A program made the translations under genes and the position numbers. From an uncultured Allobaculum sp. (GTDB lineage Bacteria > Bacillota_I > Bacilli_A > Erysipelotrichales > Erysipelotrichaceae), in the NCBI GenBank assembly GCA_910579655.1, contig CAJTVE010000015.1, forward strand, positions 1 through 52,624: a DNA stretch of 52,624 nt, read 5' to 3'. The notes below the pieces were generated by a model that was not told the DNA's origin, did not search any database, and saw nothing but the letters and a program-made list of their open reading frames with translations. Shown piece by piece: positions 43,746 through 51,815 of this stretch. How positions within the stretch are numbered: the first letter of the stretch is position 1; the number at the start of each line of letters is the position of its first letter.

Positions 43746-44538
43746 CCTGTATGCGGACGCCGCCGCCCGCAAACAGGGCGCCATTGGTACTGATTTCCCA
43801 ATGACCGGGTTCATTGGCATAACGGAAACCGGCTTCCACGCTGCCAACCGAACCGCTTACACCGACCGTTACTTTGGCATCGGCCAGCTCGAAAGCCAGT
43901 GAACATTCCCCGCGCGCGGCAGCAGCACCCACCTGAGCACTGAGAACCTGCTCATCTTTGGAGAATGTTGCCTGTGCTTCTCCATACAGAGCGCCGACTT
44001 CAGCGGCGGCCCCAATTTCGGCATTGACAAAGTCATTGCCGATTTTTGCTTTTCCTTCGGCCCCAAGCAGATGCGCACTGGCTGAGGCTTCTACATCCAG
44101 TTTTGGATCGAACTTTTTGTTTTTCATCAGCCGCAGGTAAGCTTTGCCCTGGGCATTGGCTTCAAGGGTACTGACAGCCCCATAGGCGCTCACATAGTCG
44201 TTTTTGTAGGCTGCGCTGGTGGCGCCAACTGCATAGCTGGCCTGTCCGATGGCCTCAGCAGTCCGACCAGAGGCCAGCCCACTTACAGTTCCCTTATATG
44301 TTCCGTTATAAACGACACCTGGCAGATTGGCTACATGAATCTGCTGGGATGAACTTAACTGGTTTTCATTACTTTCTCCCAGCTCAGCCAGCCGCAAAAA
44401 GAACGACTGAAGACTGTCAAGTTTGGCCTGAATCTGGGCATGGCGGCTTTGAAGCGATGGATAACTGAAGGAAACCGCACCTTTCAGCCCGGCAATTGCC
44501 GAAGCAAGCTGTTTACATGTTTCTGTGTCGAGCTGCAT
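43735..44538 (-). CDS. Putative type VII effector with small-residue, beta-rich C-terminus
   Basis: This 267-aa protein starts at 44538, with GGGAG eight bases upstream. Residues 1-70 are helical (QLASAIAGLKGAVSFSYPSL and a helix ending LRLAEL), like a type VII targeting domain, though it lacks a clear LXG motif. From about residue 100 the chain is rich in Gly, Ala and Ser with alternating pattern (SASAHLLGAEGKAKIGND, AEIGAAAEVGALYGEA), suggesting a repetitive beta structure or membrane-active domain. The gene overlaps the 62-aa gene upstream by 26 bp. Effector function is inferred from context; the C-terminal domain is not one I recognise. Confidence 0.7.
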   Translation of the reverse strand: MQLDTETCKQLASAIAGLKGAVSFSYPSLQSRHAQIQAKLDSLQSFFLRLAELGESNENQLSSSQQIHVANLPGVVYNGTYKGTVSGLASGRTAEAIGQASYAVGATSAAYKNDYVSAYGAVSTLEANAQGKAYLRLMKNKKFDPKLDVEASASAHLLGAEGKAKIGNDFVNAEIGAAAEVGALYGEAQATFSKDEQVLSAQVGAAAARGECSLAFELADAKVTVGVSGSVGSVEAGFRYANEPGHWEISTNGALFAGGGVRIQVEY

Positions 44539-44701
44539 CTTCAATCTCCCTGATCTCCTGGATCTGTTGTGCGATCCACGATCGAATCTGCGAGATCGCA
44601 GCATGAATGGCGGCTTTTTCTTCGCTTTCCAGCCAGTCCGGCAACGAACTGGCAAACCGGCTCAGACCCGCCGAAAGAGCGGAATAGTACGAGGTGTTCA
44701 T
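44513..44701 (-). CDS. Small helical protein, probable effector-associated chaperone
   Basis: This 62-aa protein is almost all helix: LSAGLSRFASSLPDWLES, then a second helix IRSWIAQQIQEIREIEDAA. It is coupled to the WXG-like gene upstream by a 4-bp ATGA overlap (44698-44701) and overlaps the effector-like gene downstream by 26 bp. LXG-type effectors commonly need one or two such small helical partners (Lap proteins) encoded just ahead of them; this gene fits that position and fold. Direct homology is not recognised. Confidence 0.68.
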   Translation of the reverse strand: MNTSYYSALSAGLSRFASSLPDWLESEEKAAIHAAISQIRSWIAQQIQEIREIEDAARHRNM

Positions 44702-44982
44702 GCACCTGCTCCAAGAGCAGTTTCATTTTCACGGTAGGCTGTCGCAGTCTGAGTGAGGTACGTACAATAGTTTTCCACCAGCTGAATATATTTCGGAAAA
44801 ACTGGTGCTAACATTTCAAACTGGTTAAGGGCAGCCGTTGCAGCTGGAGAGTCCCAGAATGAGGACATGGAACGGATCTCTTGTTTGATCTGTTCAAAGA
44901 GAGTCTCCATCTGGACTTTTAAAGCCGTTACTTGAGAGCTTGTCGAATCAAGCATATCACTTGAAATTAATACACCTTCCAT
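44698..44982 (-). CDS. WXG100-like protein with WDS in place of WxG
   Basis: This 94-aa protein is predicted as two helices joined by a turn SFWDSPAATA at residues 41-50. The WXG100 fold has W-x-G at this point, but here it is W43-D44-S45. Helix 1 (DSTSSQVTALKVQMETLFEQ) and helix 2 (NQFEMLAPVFPKYIQLVENY) have the usual heptad pattern. It is probably an effector-dedicated partner rather than the general EsxA, which is encoded separately. The start overlaps the 71-aa gene upstream by 26 bp. Confidence 0.8.
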   Translation of the reverse strand: MEGVLISSDMLDSTSSQVTALKVQMETLFEQIKQEIRSMSSFWDSPAATAALNQFEMLAPVFPKYIQLVENYCTYLTQTATAYRENETALGAGA

Positions 44983-45172
44983 GGTGAGTCCTTTCCGGAT
45001 CCAGGATCACTGGGTCTTCTGATATCATGCAAAGATCGGATGAGTCTGCAAAGATTTGTTCTGCAAGCGGACCAATCTTTTTAGATCGATCAAAAACTGG
45101 CATGAGAACTTCATTTTCCAGAAAATCGATCTGTGATAAAACCGGGACGATGAGTACGGAATTCCGGTTCAT
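44957..45172 (-). CDS. Small 71-aa protein of unknown function
   Basis: It starts MNRNSVLIVPVLSQIDFLEN and contains a hydrophobic/acidic pattern (VLIVPVLSQI, LAEQIFADSSDLCMIS). No signal peptide or known domain is recognised. It overlaps the WXG-like gene by 26 bp, which supports a coding role. The ribosome site is weak (AGAAAAA). It heads the effector-like module after a 365-bp gap. Confidence 0.5.
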   Translation of the reverse strand: MNRNSVLIVPVLSQIDFLENEVLMPVFDRSKKIGPLAEQIFADSSDLCMISEDPVILDPERTHHGRCINFK

Positions 45173-45537
45173 TTTTTCTATTCAGTTTTAGTTTTTCTAT
45201 GTTAGGAGTGCGTTGAACTGGCAGACCTTCCGGAAACAATAACCAGATCAATTCTCTTGAGTTCCTTGGTCTGCAAAAGAACTTTCTTATCCATCAAAAA
45301 CGCACAGCAGGGTTGTCTTCCAGCAGATGACGCGTGGTATGCCGCTCTTTGAATCCATCAGAGCGGGCACGAGATTGTCTGATGGTTCCCACAGCATTCA
45401 GAAGTCTGAGATCTGTCTGTGGGCTGTCTTTTTCTGGCTGATCAGAGACTTTAGGACTTTTGAGTCGTTGATCTGCTGACCAGCGTTCCTTTGTATTTCT
45501 CTTCCGTCTGCCAGAGGATGGTCTGCTCTTGGCTGGC
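45173..45537. other. Gap between EsxA-like gene and effector module
   Basis: The gap is 365 bp. An 86-codon basic frame (ATG at 45554, running down to 45294) crosses it but has no ribosome site, so I do not call it. GCAGACC (45221-45227) and GGTCTGC (45268-45274) form a 7-bp inverted repeat with an inner GGAA/TTCC pairing. There is no T-run, so it looks more like an mRNA processing or stabilising hairpin than a terminator. Confidence 0.45.
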
Positions 45538-45828
45538 TTATAAGAGGCGGGCATTAGCGGTCCGGTTTTCCTGGAGCTGCTGGTAGGCATCTGCATCGCT
45601 GATCAGCAGGGTGGCATAGGCGTCGATAGCGCTTTTGAGCTGCAGCATTTTTGGACGCAGGGCTTCGAGCTGGGTGATGAAAGCCTGAGAATCAGAGCCT
45701 TGCCATACAGACTGGAGTTCGTTCATCCGTGAGAGCATGGAAGACATCAAAGACTCATACTCTCCGGATTGTCTTTGCATATCGGTTCCGGTAGATCGGA
45801 TCTGGTTGTAGTTCGCTTGAATTCGCAT
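45538..45828 (-). CDS. WXG100 protein (EsxA/YukE-like)
   Basis: This 96-aa protein starts at 45828 behind AAGGAAAGGA. Two helices are joined by SVWQGSDSQAF, with Trp42-Gln43-Gly44 as the canonical WxG turn. Length and fold are standard for EsxA/YukE, the core secreted substrate of type VII systems, which dimerises and binds EssC. No Y-x-x-x-D/E tail is clear, though SDADAY near the C-terminus may stand in. It follows the YukD gene by 68 bp. Confidence 0.92.
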   Translation of the reverse strand: MRIQANYNQIRSTGTDMQRQSGEYESLMSSMLSRMNELQSVWQGSDSQAFITQLEALRPKMLQLKSAIDAYATLLISDADAYQQLQENRTANARLL

Positions 45829-45896
45829 AAATTTCCTTTCCTTCGAAGGGTTGGCTTCGGAATTGATTTTCAGTTGTGTTTTGTAATCGGCGCTGA

Positions 45897-46148
45897 TCAA
45901 TCTGTAAGCAGGGCATACCTGGCAGCAACGACAATCAGCCGGTCGCCTTCGACAAGATCTAAAAGGTTCAGCGGTGTATGTTCATCGAGAAAATGACCGA
46001 CAGCCATTGAATAAAAGATCGGCGGGCAGTTTAGATGCCACTCTGTATGGCAGAGGACTGCCAGGCGATGCAGAGTCATCCGGGCTGGCTTTTCGATCTG
46101 AATCTGGTAGATCAGACCTGTCGTAAGGACTTGAAATGTGACAATCAT
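45897..46148 (-). CDS. yukD: YukD/EsaB-like ubiquitin-fold protein
   Basis: This 83-aa protein is short and beta-rich (IVTFQVLTTGLIYQIQI ... GDRLIVVAARYAL), with the pattern of YukD, the small ubiquitin-like component of Firmicute type VII systems. AAAGGAGG stands before the ATG. It lies between essC and the WXG100 gene. Sequence match is weak but position and size agree. Confidence 0.78.
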   Translation of the reverse strand: MIVTFQVLTTGLIYQIQIEKPARMTLHRLAVLCHTEWHLNCPPIFYSMAVGHFLDEHTPLNLLDLVEGDRLIVVAARYALLTD

Positions 46149-46219
46149 CAGACCCCTCCTTTCGCAGCCTGATTTTCTGGGTTGTTTTCTGAGCTATTTG
46201 TGCTGGACAGACTTTCTGT

Positions 46220-49200
46220 CTATCGGTTTTCTTGTTCGTCTTCCTGATCGATCAGGGAGGCAGGCTGAAGATCAACCGTCAGTCCTTTGCGGATCAAAAT
46301 GGCAGAACCCATCACATCAAGGGGCATGCTGATCTGCAAAGCATAAGCAAAATTGCTAAGACCTTTGCCAAAATAAAGAACATCGCCAACTTTGCAGGCC
46401 TGCACAAGAAGAGCAGTACCATCGAGCTGATCAGATAAATCCAGCAGGCACAACATTCTGGATGCGGGAGCCGGACTGAGTTCAAGCAATGGATCTTCCA
46501 TCTGCAGCCGCTTTGCCAGTTGACGGGCTGGTTTTTTCCCAGCTGCTGAAGACCAGGCCAGCGTCAGGGTATAGTTTTCCAGAACGTAAGGTTTTTGGCT
46601 GGCGGCTTCCACGCCGACAAGACCGGACAGACTGTTGCCAAACAATTCCTCCGCACGGGCTTGATTGAGAACCCGGTGAAATCCCTGGGGAAGTGCAAAC
46701 AAAATCGGTTTGGGATAGTGCTGGCCGAGTACCAGACGGCGAACCTTGCCCTGATCGAGCAGGTGCACAATTGGCGCTGGTTCAAGACTGGAAAGCTTAC
46801 CTTCAAAGAGCAGTGCACACTGATCACGGCTTTCCAGGCCACATCCCATGCGGTAATCTGCAAGCGCCAGGATTTTTTCCTGGCGAAATTCAATGCGCTC
46901 ACAGACCACCAGCAGCGTAATGCTGGTCAGGCGCGACAGTCTGGTGAGCAGCATCAGTGGCACATTCTGATCCAGTTTGACGATAACAAGAATCGGCTGC
47001 TCACTTTTCTCTAACTGCCATAAGGAGGCCAGACTTTGACCAAAACATGCCTGGGCATTCATTGAAAACGGGGCATTTTGGGGCAGGGCTTGCGATGAAA
47101 ATCCAGCCAGAACTGCCTTCTCTTTCCAGGAAGCTGCAAATAACAAAGCAGCCTGTTCGATCGCCTCTTGCTTGCCAGCCAGAAAATATGTTTTTGACGG
47201 AATCAGTTCAAATGGCTCAAGCCGGTTGAGTCGGTCTTCCAAAACTCCGGTCAGTCTCTCGCTTGTAAATCTTGGATCATCAACCAGCAGCCAGTTTCGC
47301 TTTTCCTGGCGAGCCAGGATCGTTTTACGCATGGCTTCCTGCAAGGAGATCTGGTTGATTTCTTTCCAGCCTTCTGTCTGGTCAAACTGCCTGAGAATGG
47401 AACTTCCATCGGCCGGTTCTTTGAGATAAAAGGCACGGCCTGTTTTTTTAATTTCATTTCCACACTGCAAATAGAACTGACCGCTTTTGGAAAGATGAGC
47501 AGCTTTGTCATGGCCAAGGACTTCCTTGGAATCTGCTGCATCTAAAACCGGAAAACATAACCGGCTTTTCGAGTTGGCCCAGATCTGCTCATCGACCAGA
47601 CCGGCTGGTTTCTGGGTGGAAAGAATCAGATGAACCCCAAGAGATCGACCAATGCGCGCCGTTTCCTGGAGAGATTTCATAAATTCGGGATACCGGCTTT
47701 TGAGCTGGCCAAATTCATCCACACAGATGATGATTTCCGAAAATGGTTTTCCATCCACTGGATCCGGGCAGACTTCGATCTCTCCGCTAATCCCAGGATG
47801 CTGATGCAGATAGCTGGAAACAGCTTCCTGCCTGCGATCCAGCTCCATTTTCAGAGCCTGTTCCATCCGGACAATTCCTGCTCCTGTCAGATTCGTCAAC
47901 ACCCCGGCGGTATGGGGAAGACTGACAAATGGAGTTGAAAAGGATCCTCCTTTAAAATCGATCAGGACGTACTGAAGGGCGCGGGCCTTGTTTTGAAAAG
48001 CAAGCTGAAACAGAATCGAACACAGGCCTTCACTTTTTCCGCTTCCAGTTGCTCCCGCAATCAGCGCATGTGGTCCTTCCTGTTTGAGATCCCAGAACAG
48101 ACCCGGAGCCAGTTCAACGAGCAGATTGGACTGATCCGAGCAGATTTGATGACTGAGGCAGGAAGGTCGGACATCAGGCTGGTCTCTTTTCTCCTGCACC
48201 AGAAAACTGGCCTGCCGCATTTTGTGGGCATATGGAAAGGTCGAAGGAAAAATCGAGCAGTACAAAGAGTCAGTCTGGGCCGGCCTGGTGTAGAGATCGA
48301 CCAGCGTATCTTTGTCCCCAAGCTCCTGTCTTGCGAGTTTGCGGCAAGAAAGGATCGTCCATTCGATCCCGGGGTATTTGCTTTTGCAGGAAAGAAAGTC
48401 CAGCACATCTTCAAAACAAAGGGTTTTTCCTTCCAGAAAGGAGCATGGAAGTTTTGGAATCTGGTTCTCTTTAAACCCAATCCAGGCCAGTCTTCTGGAT
48501 TCATTCCAGACCTGCCAGGCATAGAACAGGACCAGCCAGTGCAGCTGAGCCAGGGACCAGTGACTCAGGCACAGCACACTTCCCTGTTCCAGAAATTGCC
48601 AGCCAAGACAATCCAGTTTCAATGCGGCTAACTGATCAACGGCCTGTCTTGAGGCTGTTGAGGCCATCTGCCAGCCGATCTTGGGAAGATCAAGGGATCC
48701 AAAGTTCTGTCTTGCCATGGCAATCGGCAGTTTCCAGTGAACCTGCGATAAAACGGACCGACTTCGCGCGTCGACTTGAAGCAGCACCTCTTTTTCTTTG
48801 AGAAACTGGTCATTTCTTGCCTGGCGCAGATCTTCAATTTCTTTGAGTTTTTTCTGCAGGTAAGCGAGATAGTCATTCATCTGCGTAATCCGGTTCTGTT
48901 TTTCCAACGTCTTGCGCCGATGGGCATTCCACCCATACCAGCCTGCAAAGGCACTGGCTGTAATTCCGGCGCTGACCAGACCATTTGCCAGACTGGCTGG
49001 ATTGGAAGGATTCATCAAAAACCCACTGACTGCTGAGGCTAACGAACTGATCGCAATCATCCCGGCCGGAGAAGCCATTGTCTGTGGTTTTGGTTCACTG
49101 GAATCAGGCGGCGACTCGATTGCAAAGACACAAGGTGCACCTGGCGGGGTGAGTTGAAAGCTTCCTATTTCCTGTAAAGGTGGTTTTGAAGCTTTGGCCA

Positions 49201-49636
49201 CCATTTCAGATCGAAACGGCTGCAGCTGGGGATATTTCATGCCGCTTCCCCGTTGGTTTTGAATCAGCAGATCAGATGGCAGTCCGCTGGCACATGCAAT
49301 CAGGCAGTGATCCAGATACCAGAAACGGCAGCCCAGGACCTCAATCTGATCCATTGGCTTGAGCTGAATCTGATCTACTCTTTTCTGGTTGACCAGAACC
49401 AGAATCTGACGGCCAGTTTTCAGATCCCACCCGATCTGGCCAGAGCCATGAGTCGCATAGGACTCTGTTGGAAAAGAACCGTTTTGGCCGCGGTCTGTTC
49501 TCTGGCCAGAGATCTCAAACCAAAGGCCCAAGCTGGCACTTCCCAGCGCAAAATACGATGACAGGGCGATAAAGATCAGATCTTCAGCTTCTTTAGATCG
49601 GCTGGATCGATCAGAGCATCCGACGGCGGCGCACAT
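46220..49636 (-). CDS. essC: EssC-type FtsK/SpoIIIE ATPase, short form
   Basis: This 1138-aa protein is the motor of type VII secretion. The N-terminal part (about 30-130) resembles an FHA-like domain. Two membrane helices lie near residues 190-240 (MIAISSLASAVSGFL, then LANGLVSAGITASAFAGWYG). A coiled segment follows, and then the ATPase region. The first ATPase domain has Walker A AGATGSGKS (residues 527-535), Walker B IIICVDEFGQL near 635-645 and LILSTQKPAG. Later modules are degenerate: LAGKQEAIEQ and WSSAAGKKPARQ sit where P-loops should be. Typical EssC has about 1,450-1,500 residues and two FHA domains. The ATG overlaps the 685-aa gene by 26 bp and has a poor ribosome site, so coupling is likely. 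Confidence 0.9.
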   Translation of the reverse strand: MCAAVGCSDRSSRSKEAEDLIFIALSSYFALGSASLGLWFEISGQRTDRGQNGSFPTESYATHGSGQIGWDLKTGRQILVLVNQKRVDQIQLKPMDQIEVLGCRFWYLDHCLIACASGLPSDLLIQNQRGSGMKYPQLQPFRSEMVAKASKPPLQEIGSFQLTPPGAPCVFAIESPPDSSEPKPQTMASPAGMIAISSLASAVSGFLMNPSNPASLANGLVSAGITASAFAGWYGWNAHRRKTLEKQNRITQMNDYLAYLQKKLKEIEDLRQARNDQFLKEKEVLLQVDARSRSVLSQVHWKLPIAMARQNFGSLDLPKIGWQMASTASRQAVDQLAALKLDCLGWQFLEQGSVLCLSHWSLAQLHWLVLFYAWQVWNESRRLAWIGFKENQIPKLPCSFLEGKTLCFEDVLDFLSCKSKYPGIEWTILSCRKLARQELGDKDTLVDLYTRPAQTDSLYCSIFPSTFPYAHKMRQASFLVQEKRDQPDVRPSCLSHQICSDQSNLLVELAPGLFWDLKQEGPHALIAGATGSGKSEGLCSILFQLAFQNKARALQYVLIDFKGGSFSTPFVSLPHTAGVLTNLTGAGIVRMEQALKMELDRRQEAVSSYLHQHPGISGEIEVCPDPVDGKPFSEIIICVDEFGQLKSRYPEFMKSLQETARIGRSLGVHLILSTQKPAGLVDEQIWANSKSRLCFPVLDAADSKEVLGHDKAAHLSKSGQFYLQCGNEIKKTGRAFYLKEPADGSSILRQFDQTEGWKEINQISLQEAMRKTILARQEKRNWLLVDDPRFTSERLTGVLEDRLNRLEPFELIPSKTYFLAGKQEAIEQAALLFAASWKEKAVLAGFSSQALPQNAPFSMNAQACFGQSLASLWQLEKSEQPILVIVKLDQNVPLMLLTRLSRLTSITLLVVCERIEFRQEKILALADYRMGCGLESRDQCALLFEGKLSSLEPAPIVHLLDQGKVRRLVLGQHYPKPILFALPQGFHRVLNQARAEELFGNSLSGLVGVEAASQKPYVLENYTLTLAWSSAAGKKPARQLAKRLQMEDPLLELSPAPASRMLCLLDLSDQLDGTALLVQACKVGDVLYFGKGLSNFAYALQISMPLDVMGSAILIRKGLTVDLQPASLIDQEDEQENR

Positions 49637-51668
49637 CCAGAATCAGCCCAGCGGCAGCCCCAAGAACTGGAAAGACGACCTTGAGACTTTGAAATGGGTT
49701 ATGACAGTTGAGATCACTGGCATAAACCGTCTTACCATCTCTCATCACGCGCAGTCTGCTCGAACCAAGCCGCACAGGAACGGACAGGTAATTCTGGCCA
49801 AGCTCGTCCTGCTCGATTTTTGTCTGGATGTCCTGGCCATCAATGCGAATCTGGTACGTACCGGGCTGGTCATTGACATACATCCGTAAGGTTTCCCCTG
49901 GTGTCAGTGACTTATCCCCCACCGGCTCAAAACCACGGCACAAAATCGGCTGGCTGCTCTTGTCCTGGAGATGGCCGACAATCTTTCCTTCTTCAGAAAG
50001 GGTGAACACCGTGTTGATCTGGCCGTTTCGGGTATTAAGTTCACTTTGTACCGGCTGGCCGATCGGAATCACAGTCCACGAAACGGTAGAACTCTGGTGA
50101 TCTTCGCTCTGGATTTTTGCTTTCACATCAAAGGCCGCATTCCGTTCTGCCGCTACGGCTTCTTCCAGGTCGGGATAGACTTTCTGGCTTGCCTGAGAAC
50201 GAACCTCAAGAGCCTGAAGACTTCCATGATCGACGTGAACCTGTAAGGCAGAAGGATCTTTGATATACAGACGATTTCCTGCCTGAATACTTCGCTTATC
50301 GACTTTGAGAGCGGCCGAAACCGATGGCTGACGGACTGGGCTGGCCATCAGTGCATGGCTGGCAGAAGTTTTGGCATCCAGATCCAGACGGGATGAAATC
50401 CCCAAGGCATCCATTGATGGCTTCTGCAAAAAAACATCTGCCTTTAAAGAAGGATCCTGGATAGAATTCTGAGCAGGCTGACCAGAATTTTTGGAAGCGG
50501 CAAACGTGATCTCGTCCTTTGCCGGTGAGAACCGGTCTGGCAAAGATGTGTTTGCCAGATTTAGATGGGTATCTGCCAGAGAGGATGGATCCAGAGCATC
50601 CAAGGAAGCCGGTGCCTGAACAGATCCGGGACTTTGAACACTCAATGCTGGCTGCTCTTGAGCGGCTGAGGCGATTAGATTCGAAGAAGCCGGTGCGGCC
50701 AAAGTAAAATCCAACGTATCCAGAATCGGCTGCGGATCAGCAGCCTGAATGGTATCGCTGACCTTCGAAAGATCAACATCCGGTGCCTGAATCAGAGGCA
50801 CTGTCCCTACTGTTTTTTCAGAATTCAGATTCTGACTGGACGAAATCTTGTCTTCTGAAAGCTGAAACTTTGAAGTACTGCTTCCGGAGTTTCCGACACT
50901 GGAAACATTCTGTACGGCAACCATTGATGGATTGGACTGTGGTTTTGAGGCCGGTTTTGAGGTGCTGACAAACACTGGTGTAGTCTGCTCGGGTTTGAGG
51001 ACAGCAACTGGATGGGATGACTGGTCTGGACTTAGAGAAGGTTCCAGTGCATTCCAGGTTGAATCCAAACTGGAAGGTTCACTTTTCCAGATCTGCAGCA
51101 CATTACCCTGCTCATCGAGCAATCGGACGGTGACTGCTTTTTCTCCAAGAGCCAGCGTAGTCAGCCCCTCTTCTACAGACATGTGCTGAATCTTGCCATC
51201 TTCTTCAATTTCAATGACCGATCCGGGCTGGTCTGGCAGCTCAAAGGTAATCGGATCATTGCCTAGAACGATGATGGGAACTTCTGATCCAGTTTTTTCT
51301 CTGGTGTCTTCTTTGACGTCTTGCGTGATTTCTTGTGGGATACTCTCTTCATTCCTTATCGACTGTTGTTGCTGACTGTCGAATGGACAATCCGTCTGGC
51401 TTGCGGACTGAGTCTGAAGATCTGCATCGATCGGCACAACTGTGGCTGGATCAGAATTCGATGCATCTGGCAAAGATCCGCCTTGCGACTGACCTTCATG
51501 CTCCTGATGAGATTCATCAAGCTTTAAATTTTCTTCTGGCTGGATAAGGTTCTGATTTTCGCTATCAGTCTCTTGCGGGTATTCTCCCGTAAGAGACTGA
51601 TGCAGGTTGACCTCAACAGAGATTGGTTCGGGCTGCAGCATGGGCTGCACGACAGGCATAGGCAGCAT
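49611..51668 (-). CDS. Unrecognised 685-aa protein with C-terminal membrane helix, heads the type VII operon
   Basis: I do not recognise this family. AAAGGAG is six bases before the ATG. The first 130 residues are acidic, Gln/Ser/Glu-rich and probably disordered, with no signal peptide. A beta-rich segment follows (IIVLGNDPITFELPDQPG to VRLLDEQGNVLQIW), then about 230 residues of Ser/Pro/Ala-rich sequence. The last 190 residues look like stacked beta domains (LQVHVDHGSLQALEV, GTYQIRIDGQ, SSRLRVMRDG). One membrane helix near residues 660-678 (VVFPVLGAAAGLIL) is followed by the basic tail DVRRRRML. Its place before essC suggests a structural role in the secretion system. Confidence 0.75.
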   Translation of the reverse strand: MLPMPVVQPMLQPEPISVEVNLHQSLTGEYPQETDSENQNLIQPEENLKLDESHQEHEGQSQGGSLPDASNSDPATVVPIDADLQTQSASQTDCPFDSQQQQSIRNEESIPQEITQDVKEDTREKTGSEVPIIVLGNDPITFELPDQPGSVIEIEEDGKIQHMSVEEGLTTLALGEKAVTVRLLDEQGNVLQIWKSEPSSLDSTWNALEPSLSPDQSSHPVAVLKPEQTTPVFVSTSKPASKPQSNPSMVAVQNVSSVGNSGSSTSKFQLSEDKISSSQNLNSEKTVGTVPLIQAPDVDLSKVSDTIQAADPQPILDTLDFTLAAPASSNLIASAAQEQPALSVQSPGSVQAPASLDALDPSSLADTHLNLANTSLPDRFSPAKDEITFAASKNSGQPAQNSIQDPSLKADVFLQKPSMDALGISSRLDLDAKTSASHALMASPVRQPSVSAALKVDKRSIQAGNRLYIKDPSALQVHVDHGSLQALEVRSQASQKVYPDLEEAVAAERNAAFDVKAKIQSEDHQSSTVSWTVIPIGQPVQSELNTRNGQINTVFTLSEEGKIVGHLQDKSSQPILCRGFEPVGDKSLTPGETLRMYVNDQPGTYQIRIDGQDIQTKIEQDELGQNYLSVPVRLGSSRLRVMRDGKTVYASDLNCHNPFQSLKVVFPVLGAAAGLILDVRRRRML

Positions 51669-51751
51669 AAAATTCTCCTTTCTGTTTTTTTCTGCCTTTA
51701 ATCAAGCAGATATTCTTCGTTTCTTCTGGTCGGGACGGAAGTCATCTAATG

Positions 51752-51795
51752 CGGCAAGAAAACCTCATAGCTTGCTGTGGGGAGGAATTGCCGCC
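51752..51795. repeat. GCGGCAA inverted repeat downstream of iscB
   Basis: GCGGCAA (51752-51758) and TTGCCGC (51789-51795) enclose 30 bases with an inner CCTC/GAGG pairing. It lies 20 bp after the iscB stop and could mark the element's end or act as a terminator. On the minus strand no T-run directly follows, so an element-end hairpin is at least as likely. Confidence 0.5.
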
Positions 51796-51815
51796 AAGCA
51801 TCTGCTGTTCGATGT

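Noticed and set aside
45294..45596. 100-codon frame downstream of the WXG100 gene
   Set aside because: It starts inside esxA in another frame, is Arg/Ser/Lys-biased and has no ribosome site at either possible ATG.
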